NCBI RefSeq assembly: GCF_958295425.1
Contig: NC_081136.1
Span: 5,223,811-5,287,810, forward strand
Source: Solea solea
Lineage: Eukaryota > Chordata > Actinopteri > Pleuronectiformes > Soleidae
Direction: 5' to 3'
DNA length: 64,000 nucleotides
Shown: in pieces, positions 1-14,475 of the stretch
How the letters are laid out: each line of letters starts with the position of its first letter
Position numbering within the stretch: the stretch's first letter is position 1
Translations under genes and position numbers: made by a program
Notes under the pieces: generated by a model
What the model was told of the DNA's origin: nothing
Database searches by the model: none
What the model saw: the letters and a program-made list of their open reading frames with translations, nothing else

Positions 1-175
1 TATCAGATCTTGATGGTTTAAATGTTTCAGTGAACAAAATATCTGCGTTTGCTTACATTAAACAGTCATTAATATTCCATTTTATGGACGACAGCTAAAT
101 ACCTAAATGACATTTGTTTGTCATAAAATGTGAACAATAATTGCTTAACACTCGGGGTCAGAGGTCACAGCGTAC

Positions 176-1364
176 CTGTGTTGTTGATGGCGTGCGTCCA
201 CAGCAGGTGTGCGACGTCGTGAGTCCACGCGTCCTTGTCTTCCCGGTTGCGCGCTTGCAGCGTGACGCAGTCTTTGGTGCGAGGAGCCTGACGCACCCAC
301 ACTTCAAACTTTAGCCCGTCCTCGCCGACGCTCTGAGTCAGACCCATTTCACCCGTCTGTGGAGGGAGAATTTGGAAACATCAGTGAACAAGATCGCTCA
401 CAGAGCACAGACCTTGGCCAGGGTGGTGGTCCACTGGATCCAGAAGAACCTTCTTCTTCACCTGCTTGTAGCTGTTGCCATCTTACATAATCATGACAAA
501 ATTCATCCTTGTCTCAAAGAGACTAGAGAGCTCCCCCTACAGTTTTGGAGTACATATACATCCATCCATCCATCCATCCATCGTCTACCTCTTTATCCTC
601 CCTTCCCCTCGCCTGTCCATGTGCATTTGTTTTTAACGGAGTCGACAAATACAAGCCCGTGAAGCCATATCTGTGCCAGTTGGCGTCCATTTTGCACACT
701 GCACATTTCTCGTCATACGGAAAAAAAGGCAGTCCGATATTTACTCGCGTGTTGCCCCGCGCTCGGTCAAACAGTCGTTTCCCCTTCCATCGACAACAGT
801 TTTCTCTGTTCTTTCTTGCCGGCTCTGCCAAGATCCATCCGTCCATCCAGGGTCGCGGGGGTGCTGTGCCAATCTCAGCTGGCATAGGGCGATAGGCGGG
901 GTCACACCCTGGACAGATCGCCAGTCAAACAACCATTCACTCTCACACCTATGGACAATTTAGAGTGTCCAATTTACCTCATCCCCAAATCTGCATGTCT
1001 TTGGACTGTGGGAAGAAACTGGAAAAAACCCACGCACACACAGGGGGAAAGCATACAAACGACCACGTTGCGAACACAGGCAAAATCCATCACAACAAAT
1101 ATGACCCAATTTGAAATCGGGACTAAAACTAAAAAATGAAGCAAAAGTTAAAATACGACACTATGTCTGTGTGTCGCCGCTCACTTTGATGCTGTGTTTG
1201 TAGCTGTAGGCGACGCGTCCCGGCCCGGGGCTCTTCTGCTTGGTGAAGATGACGACATGCTGGTAGAGGAAAACGTTCCTCGCGCCGGCCCGCTTCCGCC
1301 GAGCGCCGCCGCACACCATCAGCTCGCCCTGCCGCACCAGCTCCCCGCGCTCCGCCACAGGGAT
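176..1364 (-). CDS. arhgef40: arhgef40 exons 22-23: PH domain
   Basis: Exon 1185-1364 reads [37 protein letters not shown] and YSYKHSIK. Exon 176-356 continues [38 protein letters not shown] and [10 protein letters not shown]. This is the strand and C-terminal helix pattern of the DH-associated PH domain of Solo/PLEKHG4 GEFs, including the conserved [14 protein letters not shown]. The donor after 176 is GTACGC in phase 1, so at least one more coding exon lies to the left of the window. Confidence 0.87.
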
Positions 1365-4300
1365 CTGGAATCAAATATTACACACACATTAGGATGTACT
1401 AATGTTGACATTAACAAGCCATATATCCTGAAACGGAGATCGAATTGCCCTTTTATTGCCAGTGGGTTAAAGAGATTATCCTGGTTTCCACTCAAGTTTT
1501 ATTTGATTTATCAATGGAACTGAAACAAGTCGAAAAACTGGAATTACTGACTAGTAGATACAGTATGTGTTTCTGCTGACCAATGCAGAGGCACAGGTTT
1601 CGTAACATAAGCTTGTCGATTGAAAAAGGAAATTTGATCTTCAGGAGACTATAATCATGATTATAAAGTCACCTTGACATTTGGCATTTGGTCACCCAAA
1701 TTTGAACATTTGTTCCTTAGATCTCAGGAACCATCTCTGCCAAATTTGAAAGAATTCTTCTCAAACTACGCCATCCATGAGGCAATGAGTTAACAGTTGA
1801 CTCAATCTGTGATCATTGGCTGTCCAAATCTGTCCAAAAGGTTCCTTGAAATGTTGTGGAATGGACAAACAATCCAAACACTCTCATGATGCTCGCATTC
1901 AAGTGGCATTCTGTCTAAGTTAATGTCGAGACCTTCATCACGACAAATCCTCATCAGTTCATCCTCCAGTCCAGATGAACGCTTGCACCAAATTTGAAAG
2001 GATTCTCTCTTGGTGTTCTTCATAGAATCCATTCAAGTTGCATCCAGTCCAGATATGACGACCATTTCTTAAAGATGTTCTGACTATATCAAACTCAAGG
2101 TCACAATGACTTTAATGTTGGACCTTCAAACACCAAAATCCAAGTCTGGATGAACATTTGGACCAATTTTTTTAGTTTAAGTGAATGTTTGTGCAACATA
2201 TGATGGAATTTCCTTCGAGGTCAGCGTGACCCTCAACCTTCAAACACCAAAATCTGCTCGGTTCATGTTGGCATCCAAGTGGACATTTTCGTACCAGATC
2301 ATAAAGAAATTCCTTTCGAGCTTTCTTGAGGTGTTGCTTTTACGAGATCATTCATATGTTCTGTGAGTTTAGCACTGACCTTGACCTTCTACCTTCAGCA
2401 ACCTCTCTAAGTCTTTTCAGTTCATCTATGAGTCCAGGTGAACGTTTGTACCAAATTGTCAAAGGATTCCCTTGAGGTATTTGTGAGATTGTGAGGTCTC
2501 ATGTGAGTTCACGCAGAGCTTACTTTTGACCTTTTACCACTACAATCTGTTAAGTTCTTTCTTGGACAGCCCCAGATCGTAGGATTGCCTGGAGGTCTTT
2601 CCGTTATCACGTTTACAAGGGAAAAGCTACCTCGATCTACGATCTTTGGGTGTCCACATCTGTTAAGTTCTATCTTGAGTCTTGGCGAACGTTTGTACCA
2701 AATTTTCGAAGGATTCTCTGGAGGTCTTTGTGAGCTGTCGATTCTACAGTGGAAAAGCTAACTCAATCTACGATCTTTGGCTGTCCAAAATTCGTGCTTT
2801 CTTGTGTCCAAGTGAACATTTGTACAAAGTGAGATTTCCTCAAGGTGTTATTGAAATATCGAGTTCAAAATAATTCCTGAAAAACAACAGATAACATTTG
2901 AATTCTTCAAAAAAAAAACACAAACACATTTATCTTTTGACATGAGCTGTAATTGCTTTTGTTATAGAAATAAAAAAAAAACCTCCTCCTTTCACTTACT
3001 CAAACTTTCAGTTTGCAACAACTTTAGTCGCCGCTCAATCAAGGAAAGGACAAAGACACGTTTATTGTGACATTATGTCTTCTGTGGTGACACATTTCCC
3101 TCTCTTCTGTTGGATCTCGGCTCTAATTAACCGACTGACTCACGCCTTTTGTCAAATCGGGACTTTATTGTTCACGTCAATTACAGGGTTGAGACTTTGA
3201 GCGAGGCTGCCGCGAGGCTCCAACCACGGGCAAGAAAAAAAAACAAAAAAAGGTTGATAAAAAGTCCACGGTTACGCAACGCGCGATACAAAGACACGGG
3301 GGGGGGGGGGGGGGGGACAAACAACGTGAAGAACTCGCTCCCACTGTGAAATTAAAGTGTGAAAATCAAATTTACCAGCTGCCGGTGACACGACTTTATT
3401 TTTACACCTCTAGAGACGAGTGGGTCATGATGTAAGTGATGCTTCATGAACACCCACATCCACACCTACACACACACACACACACACACCTGCACTTTAT
3501 TTTACTGCACTGTAGTTTAAAGCGGTTGCGGCATCATTTGAAGTGGCTCACTGAGAGTGTTTGTGCTGCTGTAATCTCACCCCACGCCCAAAAGGTGGAG
3601 GAGAGGATGGTTTTTGTGTGTGTGTTTGTCACGACCAGCTCTGATTGATACCGTATCGTATCAGCAGTGGTCTCAAACCCGCGGCCCTTCGATCGATATG
3701 TTTGTTTTTTGATGTTTACAGATTCATTTTGCATCATTATTGTGTCCATGCATAGCCAAACTAACACCTTTTGTTTTTCGAGGCCACGTCCAGACCCAAA
3801 CGTTTTCAAAAATATCCCCGTAAAAAAGACGGCATCGTTTCAGGATATATCTCCGTCCACACGGAACCAAAACATACACATAAACATGAACAGAGAAGAC
3901 CACGTTGTACGCATTAGATATAATAACCGAGACCAAGAACTATTTTCTGATTTTCTAGCTCCTTAAATGTGAGTTTTTTTCCCGAGTTTCTTTGCCCCAT
4001 GTAAGACATAAATCATTAAAACTGATTCATTTTGGTTTGTGGACAAAAACAAGTAATTTAAAAACATTATTATTATTATTATTACCAGGTTTGGTAAACG
4101 CTGATCGACATTTTTCAACATTTTACATCGACAATAATCGTGAGTTGCAGCCCTACATGAAACGGATAAAGATAAAGATCCTTATGACTGCAGAACTTGC
4201 CTACAAATTAATGATATTTAAATTGGAACTCTGTCTCTAAGTTAATAATAAACGGCTCTCCATGTATCCAAAGGCGCAAAATAATTAGGAACTATTAAGA

Positions 4301-7300
4301 GTAAATTCAGCGTGCTTAACCTTCCAAAATGTAAACAAAAGGTGTTTTGATTCTTCTCTTAAATGACACAAGTTTTAATGAAAAAAAAAATGCATCACAT
4401 CCTTCAGTAGAAGAGAGAATTCAGGCAAAATGTGAATGAGGTTCTGAACGGGAGCTAAAATCATATTTAACTGTAAATAATCATCGTTAATATCTGACAC
4501 CACTCGCTTTCTTCTCCGTCTGAGGGAATAAAGTCATAAAACTGCGACGGGCGTTCTCACCGGACATCCTGTGATGAGGTCGCTGGCCCTGAGGTCCTCG
4601 CCGTGCCGCTGGGCGTGTCTCAGGATGGAGAGGGCGGAGTCCGAGGCGGGGTTTATCCCCCCCAGCTCCTCCAGAGCCTCACAGTACTGCTCGAGCCGCT
4701 GAGTGGGAGCGTGGAGACAGTGAGGGAAGGCGAGAGGGGAGAGCGGGGAGGAGGCCGGGAGTTTGGACTGAGGGAGAGAGAAGAAGAAGAAGAAGATTTT
4801 ACAGTTTCTACCACTCGTTGGGGGCGGAGCCAATTTCAGCTGACATAGGGTGAAAGGCGGTTATACCCACAACAACCATTCACTCACAACGGTCTATTTA
4901 AGTGTCCCACAGTCAATTTAAAGTGTCCAATTAAAGGACAACAAGGCTCTCATTCGTACCGGGATTCAAACCGGTGACACCTCTATCCACTAGTCCGCGG
5001 TGTGGCCCAGTGGATGAATTTAAACTAGATTATTATGATTATTATGACTGACGTGAGCACAGTTTCTATGTAAATGTGCTTAAGAGCCAAACATTTTTTG
5101 GTGTTTTCTCCATCCATGTCGTATTTACGTATGAATTCAGTGATTTAAAACCATTAAATGTTCATTTTCAGTATTTGTAAATAATTCTATGCGCTAGTTT
5201 CACGTGGAAGGTTTTTTTCTTTCTTTTTTTTTTTTACTCAGATTTCATTTCATAACCCATTTCATTTGTCTAATTATTGTTTTGGTCACTGAATCTTAAA
5301 GGAGCCCCCAATTTTATTCTACAGTTTACTGGTCAAAAAAAAAGTACTTCAATCAAACACATGCTGTTCCTGCTTCCACAACTATAACAATCCTCATCAT
5401 CATCGTCATTTAACCTCTCTCATTCATCACCATCAGTGAATCCATAAACCTGCAATCTGCTGCTGTGTCAGCTCACACTGCCACCTGCTGGACACTCCTC
5501 ACAACACCACCTCCTCCTCCTCCTCACATGAGGCTCAGATTACCTCCTCAATAATCCGCCATTAATTGGCTTTCCTTGTGAACGTTAAACATTGTAATTA
5601 ACTTTTAAGTGTACACGCCTCGTTTTCTAATCACCGCAACGTTAATTATTCGTTGAAGTGATCTCACACTCGCAGATTGTCCAAGAAAGGGAACTTGTTT
5701 TTTTGTCGTTTTTGTGCAGAAATACCTGAAAGATGCTTAACTCTTGAACACCTATGCCTCAATTTTAGTTTTTGCTTATTTTAACCATAAAATGGGCCAG
5801 AAAATGTGCTGTAACTCAGTGCTTTTTCCTTTTTTTCTAAAATAACTGTCAATATCTGGCAGGTATTTACAATTTATTGCATTAACAATTTAGAATGAAG
5901 AAAACACACTGTGGTTGTACACAACCCCAGGTTTAGTGTGTTAAATTTAACATTTGAACAGTATAACACATATTTAAAATAACATTTGTTTGAGTCTTTG
6001 TCTCCATGTGCAAAAAACAGGCCAAAAAAATGGAAACTATGTATACAGACTATGATTCGCCAGCTTCCTGCAAGTTAAATTACCTTAATAACACCCTCAG
6101 TTTTCAGAAACTGCTGGAATTTTTCCGACAGCACAAGTCGTCTGCGACACTCTCTGTGTTAAAGGAGTTTTTAACTTCACTTACCTTAAAGAATTCTGCA
6201 GCCTGAGTGACCAGTGCAGAGTCCAGTTCTGGTTTAGTCCTGATGTAGTGGGAATATTGTAGAAACTGCTCCCTCTGTGTGTCAAACAAATTCAAAATAT
6301 TAAGTTGATATTTAACAATTTTAATGTTGAATGTTGTTATTTGATATTTTCTCCTTATTTAAAGCGCACCGAAAGTTGACTGTAAAACATTTAATTCATG
6401 ATGCTTTAAAATATAAAGTATAATAGTATTTTTGTGACAAAAATTAATTAGCTTTGTTTCACCATTCTTGCAAGGTTTAAAAATAAATGTTCATTTTTTA
6501 TTCTTTTAACCTTAAGTTTTATGGATTTCCTTCCAAAAATTAACAAGAATCCTAATTAGTGAAAAGTTCTGGTGACGTTTGGAGCCAAAAACCTTCATCC
6601 TCTGCCTGAAAAAATGAATTAAATCCTGATTAATTTATATTTTACACATAAATTATAAAGTCTTGGGGAACCCTGTGAAGTTTCAGGTTGGGAACCTCTA
6701 GAATAGAATGTCAAATAATGTGAGAAGGAGAAAAATCTGTCTTTATTTGTCTTTCCTGAGCTCACTTACATATTTACTGAAGCAGTCCTGCTGCAGCAGG
6801 CTCTGCACGAGAGCGCCCTCCATGGCCGGGAGGAGGTTCTGCGAGTGGAAGGAGCTCAGGCCGGCCCAGATGGGGAAGAGCGAGTCCGCTCTGGCCCTGA
6901 TGGAGGCCGGAGTGTCGGAGAGCTCCAGCAGGGGGAGGTACGTCTCCTCCACGCCTTTGAGCACGGCCACGTACTGACGCTCTGAGCTGAGCATCCTGCA
7001 CCACAGCAGGTACAACTTACTGAAGAGAGAGAGAGAGAGAGAGAGAGGACAAACACAGTCAGTCATGGTGAAATTATCTGTCATTGTTCACCGGCTGATG
7101 ATCGGGCTTTTCCTTTTGTGCATTTAAAACCAATTTTCTCACAAGAAAGACATTAACCCTGGATGTATTTTGATTTTATGGCTGTAGAATTGTTGAAAAA
7201 TTGGGTTTGGACAGTTGAACATTTCTCAACTTCTGACGCACGTAGCGCGAGCAACAGTCGGACGCAGCAAAGAAGGACATTTAAAGACACCTTTGGGGAG

Positions 7301-10300
7301 TCGTGCCGGCTCTGTCCGTGCCCGTCTCCCTCTCCGTCCTCCCCAGCAGCACGTGTTGCCGCGGCGACCCCGTGTGATCCACCACCTCCTTGCTGCTGAC
7401 CTCCACTCCTCGAATCAACACTCCTCCTCCCCCACCGCTGCCGCCACCTCCACTGGCCCATCCAGGAACAGCCGCCGCCATGCCGGTCGCGACCACTGGG
7501 TCGGCAAACGCCCGCCTCCCCAGCCACGACATGGGAGAGTTACGGCTGGCCCCGCCCACCGGGGACTCGGGTTTGGGCGTGGCCGTGCCTCTGCGCGGCG
7601 CCAGCAGGGCCTGGAGGTCGAAGCTCGGGTGACGCTTTCTGGGAGGCTTGGCAGGGGGCGGAGCCTCTGTGGGCTGAAGGGACATGACACATGACGTTAG
7701 CGACAACAATAAAAACTTAAAGTAAAGTTCTTTATCTGAGAAACGCTGCAAACTCACACTCTTCTTTCCAGGATTCAGCAGGTTCTGCAGGAACTTCCCT
7801 CCTCCAGCTCCTGCTGCTGCTCCTCCTCCACTTCCTCCCCCTGCTCCGTTACTCTTGCTCCCCTTATCCTCTCCGATCTTCAGCGTGGAGCAGGTCTGCG
7901 GCCTGAACAGCGAGGCCAGGGACCCCCACGTCTGCATGCCACCCTCGCTGCCTCCGGCCCCCAGTCCCCAGTCACCCTCTCCCTCGGGGCCCATCAGGTC
8001 CCACAGGCTGCTGGCCGACGGCGTCTTGGACCTCCCCTGGTTCTGGTTCTGGTTCCGGTCGGGCTGCAGGAAGCGGGGTTTGACCTGAGCTACGGTTCTC
8101 TGGTACCGCTCCACCGTCTGCGTCCAGAGGTCCAGCAGCGCGCCGCCGCCGAGCTCGATCGCGAGAGAGCGGGCGTCCTGGAAGCGTGACGGAGGGATGG
8201 GAGGTAAGGAGGCCAGAGGGCAGGTGGTAGGAGCTGAGGACGGAGAGGAGGAGGTGGAGAAGACCGCGTCACACCACTGAGTCGCCTGAACAGGAGACGA
8301 GAGAGAAATAAAAGGTGAGTATCATTTGCTTTAAAGGGATATTTCAGGTTCTATAAGATTTTTGCCACTAATCAAAAGTCACATTTAATAAAAATCTACG
8401 CCTGCTCAAGTCTAAGACATCTCAAGAACATGTTGACTGCTTTATGTCACTGTTAAAGAGTCTTTTACTGACTGGGAACTGAAGTTTTCTGTCGCTCACC
8501 CTCCTGCACCAAAGTCCATTGAGAAAATCAGCATTTTTCACATCACGGCACACACATCGGAGTTGTCGATCCACTGCCGCCACCGTCAGTAACTTTAAAT
8601 GTGTCGTTTAGTGACTTTGGCGTTTGAAACCCTTTGTTCAGATTTACCTCAGTGACACAAACTGACCACATGAGGCAGCAGTGGACCAGCAGCTCCTGAG
8701 ATAAAGCAGTCATCGTGTTTTTAAAGCTGTCGTCGACTTAAGCAGGTGTAGCTTACAGCCATGTTTTGACCTTTCTCTCGGTGTCCTGTGTGCTTATCAG
8801 ACGCCGTACCTCAGTCAGTGTGGACAGCAGCCTCTGCGTGTTGTCCAGCGTGGTCCAGCAGTCGGAGAGACAATGGGACATGTCTCTCAGCTTCTCCCTG
8901 ACCGGAGGAAGCCGTATCTGGACGTCGCTGAGCCCGGCCCAGTCCAGCTCGCACCAGCCTTCCAGATCGCTGAGCACGGACAGCGTCTCGCTGTGCAGGT
9001 CCTGAGAGAATTCAGAGGAGAGTCACTGCGACGTCTCTGTCCACAGAAAGACCTTTGGAAATGGTAAGTGTTTCATGCTCAACAAAACTTGTACATATGT
9101 CTCTTTGTCTCTGTCTCTGTCTGTTTAGTTATTGACTCAATGAGTGCGTAAATAAGACTCTAGTGTGTAGTTTAAGAATCCGCATGAGTGTAAAACCTAA
9201 TTTCCATTCTAATATGGAATAAACAAAAGAGTGCATTCACATGCTTCTTAGAAGATTCTGTTTCCTGGGTTGTGCAAAATTGGGTGTTTTCCTGTGGAAA
9301 CGTAGAAAATAACATGCGCTTAAGTGAAAAAATTAGTTATTTTCAAAGTAAGTTTGATGATTACATGACCAAAAATAATCAAAATGCTACTTTACGTAAG
9401 TAATAACGCTTTTACTACACTGGGAATGTATAACATGGGATTCGCTACCAGGTAAAATGACTCTTTTTCAGCATGTAAGTAAACTAAAAGAACCCCCTTC
9501 TAGTGAAAATGCTAATTTCTTCTTCTTCTACTGTGTTATTTTGGCAGTTTAAGCGATAAAACGCTGCATTTTTTCAGCCTCAAACTACGTTTTAGTTTGA
9601 AAAAGGACCTAAAGTTTTTATGAGAGCGTTTACACGCGTTTAAAAACAAGACAAAAACCTGAAAACACCTGCTATAGTCTCTTATATCTCGATATCTTTG
9701 GGATAATTTTGACAATAATGATATTAGTCGATATTTTAAGTCTTAAATTGTTGCACAATGTTTCAGGAAAACAACGTTTATAACTGTTATGGCTGAACTA
9801 CAGCGTAGAAACGTTGACCTCAGAGTAAACTCACACAAACACGTCGAAGTCAGACACATCCGCAAAAACATAATTTAGTTCTTGACAGATGACGTCATTG
9901 AGAACAGGGTGGGGGGAAGTGAAATCCGATGATGTGCGGTCACAGGAGACAAATCCACAAATTCAAGGCCTTAAATCCATGTTATTTAAATTTGTGACAT
10001 AACTTGTGAAACCAAAACTTTAGTTTTAAGTGAATTTCCCAAGTTGCAGTTACAGTTTTCTCTCACTCTTTACTCACGTTGGCCGTTTCTCTGAACGTCT
10101 TAAACTTCTGCTGTTTGAGCGAGAGTCTGCTGAGCGACAGAGGAGGGTCTTTGTAATGCTCCAGCTGGGACTGGACTTGCTCAATCTCCTTATCGCACTG
10201 TGAAATGAAATGTGAGAGAGAGGGGTGAGAGGAGGACATGACACACTTTACTGTACATGAGGGACAAATGGATACAGACGAGGGGAAGTGAAACCCGACA

Positions 10301-10816
10301 GAAAGTGTTGAGAAATGCCCGTGAAGCTAAAATAAAGACACAGATGAGGTCACATCCCCTTTATTTTGCAAATCTTTTAATAGAGAGTATTGTTTTGAAG
10401 GCGTTAGCGTCCAGTGTGTGGAAAGAAACTTAACGCAAAACTTATTATACCACAGGTTTAGACTCTGCCCCCTAGTGTTAAACACGCTGAAAAATATGTC
10501 TTTCTGACTCCATTTTTAATGTTACTATCATCATTAATCACGACAGAGTTTAAGGGCCAAACTGAAGAGTTGTTATTTTTAAATCTTTCGAGAACGAAGT
10601 CGTGAAATCTCAGATGTAAGGAAGTAAGGAATACTTCATATTTTTGTCGCATCGCATTATCTTTAGCATCAGGACTTTATGAAACGATTGTGAAAGAAAC
10701 TGAGTTTGTTTGGAAGAAAGAATCACAAACACAGACTTAGAGGGAATCATCTCTTTTGTGGAGGAGAAAATGTTTGGTGGTGGTCGACTGCAAAGATAAC
10801 GCTGGTTTTTATTATT

Positions 10817-10847
<31 letters not shown>

Positions 10848-13800
10848 TATTAGATAATGATGAATGAGAATCTCATAATATTCTTTATTCTCACATTATT
10901 ACAACTTTATTCTTGCATTATTAAGACTTTATTCTTGTAATATTACGACTTTATTCTCAAAAAAATTACAACTTTATTCTCAAAAAATTACAACTTTATT
11001 CTCAAAAAAATTACAACTTTATTCTCAAAAAATTACAACTTTTTTCTTGTAAAATTACGAATTATTCTTGTAATATTAAGACTTTTTAATATTACGACTT
11101 TATTCTCATACAATTATGACTCTTATCTCGTAATATTATGACTTTTAAAAAAAATCATCGCACAAATAGCGTCTGACGCTTGAGTTGAAATATTTCAGCT
11201 TTTGGGAAAAATTGCAGTGACGTGATGAATAGCTGATCAAACGTATTATTTTTGTGTGTGGACACTCGGAGCTGTACGACACTTTATCTCCGGTGGAAAC
11301 GTCTGCAGAGAAGAAACCGTCTCCATGTGGCGCTCCCAAAGTTAGCGCTGAAACTCGTCACGTTGTGTCCGGCTCCGTATGGTTGCTGTGAAATGCTACG
11401 TTACTTCTGTTTTAAAATAGGCCAACTGTTTTAATACACGACTGATACAGTTGCTAGCATGTGGACGCAGAACTGTGTCGAAATGAGGCGCAAATTTGAA
11501 CACACACACCTTTTCCAGTTTGTCCACCAGCCCCGCTAATCTCCCGAGGGCCTCCAGGTCGCGACCTCTCTGGTTGGACACCCGAACGAGCCTGTGGAGG
11601 GCGTCGTCCACGCTGTCGTAGAGTTTGGCGGTGGCGCCGAGCGCAGCCCTGAAACAAAGGTCAGCACACAAAAGGTTTGTCATCTTTTTTCCCCCACCCC
11701 CTCTTGTTTGTAATATTCTGATCAGCTTTCAGGCAAAAATCAAACGAGTGTCGGCTGCGAGAAAAGATGTAATTATGGAGAGCAAAAGTCTCAGCCCACC
11801 AGCTGTCACGCACAAAAAAAAAAGAGCCTTTACTTTGTCATTGGCCTCGATCTTCATTCACGCTGAGCCAAAACTCATTACCACAGTGGAAGAAACACGA
11901 AATACAGCAGAGTTTGGATCATCTTTAAGCCGCAGTCGCACACAAACAAACAAGCTACATCTCTCCATCTTCTGCTTCATGTTCAGCTGGGTTTCATTCC
12001 CCCCCCCCCCTCCACCACCACCAGCCTTTTTCTCTCTCTCGTTTTGGCTGAAAACAAACAACTTTGTTCACACAATGAGGAATATTTTTAACCAATAACT
12101 CATCGTGACAAAAATAATCCCTCAGTCTAACTTGAAGGAAAGGCTTGTGGGAAGAAAAGACGTGTCGATTCGTCTTCTGCCCCTGGAGACCGAGCTGCTT
12201 CTGTGTTGTGGTGTGTGTGTGTTTGCGCGTACGTTTTTGCCTAATTACTATTGTTTTGTGTGTCACAGCTTCTTACGAGCGCACAACGTACGTGAAGTCT
12301 ATTATTATCTATAACTTACAGCTGTAAATATCTCTTGTCAAATGATTGATCGGTTACATTTGATTTTTTATTCGCACAAATTAAAAGAGAAAGCACAAAA
12401 GGCAAGAATTATTAAGCATTTTAAAACGACAAAGCCAAAAAAAACTCTTGTTCTCTGTCCAAACGGAGCAGGACATTTCCACTTTGGATTCCATGATTAT
12501 AAAAACTTAAAAGACACAAATAGGTTCACATCCGTTCAAACATATTTAACGATGCATCTGTTTTCTCTTCATTTCATAACCCATGGTGGTGGCAAGTCAC
12601 AATAACTGCTCGTTAAAGGTCCAGTGTAAGAATTAGTGACCTCTACTGGTGAGACTGCAGATTGCACTAAACGCAGTTTCGCTTCGTTTGACCTGCTTCC
12701 TGTGTGGAGGTCATGGCTTGCAGACGTGTTGAGGGCGGGCCCTTGGTCTCACATATGACGTTTCCGGCATATCGGTCCATGCGCGGTGAAGTAACAGGGC
12801 ACTTCCTGTTTTGTGGCGACACTAGGGTGAAATTCCAAAATGGTTGACTTCCTGTTCGGTCAATTTCGTGTTCGTAGACGTGTCTCTTGTGTCACGTATG
12901 AAATTTTAAACCGATTTCAAAATTCCCCCCAAAATTCCGATGATTGCCGTGGCCACGCCCTTTTGATAACTTTTCAACGTTGATGCATCTCGTGCAAATT
13001 GACGTGTTTTTTTTTATGTTGGAGGGATTAGAGTTTGTTCATTTACGAAACGTGAAAACCGCCACAATGGCTGACTTCCCGTTTGGTCAAAAATTCTCAA
13101 ATAACACTCGGAGGCACTAGAGTTTTTATGCTAACCGCCTCATTTGTTAAAAGTGAACTTTCAAAAACAATGAAGTGGTGAATCTGGACGTCAAAATCAG
13201 TAAAAACCACCGCGGCGCATATTAAAATCAAACATACCTGCAGTCTGGCGATTTTTGTGCCAGTCCCGATGAACTGTTGGTCAACCCTGCGAGCCAAGCT
13301 CCGCCCCTTTGCTGCAGCTCCGTTAGGCGCTGGTCGGCGAGGACGCTCACCATGAGCTGTCTGTGTTTGCCGATGCTCAGAGGAACGGCCTGAAGAAGAA
13401 GAAAAACAAAAATGTGCTTCTGTAAACAATTATCAAACCACACATACTTTGCGTCATCAAATCAGTGGAAAAAAATACCTTGATGTTGTCTGGCATTGGC
13501 TCCGTTTCCATGGACTGCAGTGCCTCGTCCAGCAGAGTGAGGGCGCTCTCACAGCGCTCTGTGAGGCTCTCCAGGCTCTGAAAAAAAGGAAGATTTCACT
13601 TATTCAATCAAAAGAAACTTGAAACATGAATTTCTTTTCACGAAATCCCGTCTTTCCTTTTCATTTTCTTGCGGGGTTCATGAGAGAGGTCAAAGAAAGT
13701 GCAGAGGACAGGAAGACGCTTTGATCTGTTTGGATAACGTAACATAAACTGTCTGGGAAAAACCCATTAAGTCTCTTTAAATGTTTTTTTTTTTTCCTTT

Positions 13801-14432
13801 TCTTTCTGTGATTTATCGTCCGCACTGAGTCAGTGAAATTGTCGACCACCACCACACGACTTATTATCCCTGCGTCTTCCTCTCCAGACTTTGTTTTTAT
13901 CCTTTGAGAGAATGGCAAAATGTGGAAGAAAAACCAGTCAATTCTGACCTTTAAGGTCTTTGTTTTGTTGCAGAATGGAGGATAATGACCACACGAAACA
14001 CACAACACCTAAACCAAAAGTATTTTTGTTCCTCCTCTTTGTTGACTTTGAAAACTCTCTTAAAGCACACACACAAAGTGGCTCATTTTTACTTTCAATA
14101 TTGTGGATTTGAAGTATACAAACGTGCAAGTAATGACAATTCTTTTAACGTAATATTACAACTTTATTTAAGTGCTGTCGTTTCAGTGGTTCCTCTGCTC
14201 TCTGTGTACACGTTCACTTTTAATTAGAAATAAAATAATATAAAATAATAATTAAAAATATGAAATTTTCTTCTCAAACTCACTTGGAATAACATTTTTC
14301 CAAGGATTTTTTTCTGGAATTATTTCAGTGAACCAAGACTAAAACAAGTTATTATTTTTAGTTTAAGTTTTAGTTAAATATGTTTAAGTTATTTAACTAA
14401 AACTTTTAGTTTAGGTTAAAAAAAATGTAATA

Positions 14433-14475
<43 letters not shown>

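Noticed and set aside
4920..5010. Possible tRNA gene on the minus strand
   Set aside because: A-box and B-box-like motifs are present but no acceptor-stem pairing or cloverleaf. It continues into a retroelement body, so it is a SINE head.
7153..7690. Several overlapping ORFs on both strands in the GC-rich region of arhgef40 exon 18
   Set aside because: Only the frame reading [16 protein letters not shown] and HVLLGR matches the family and joins neighbouring exons in phase. The others are shadows.
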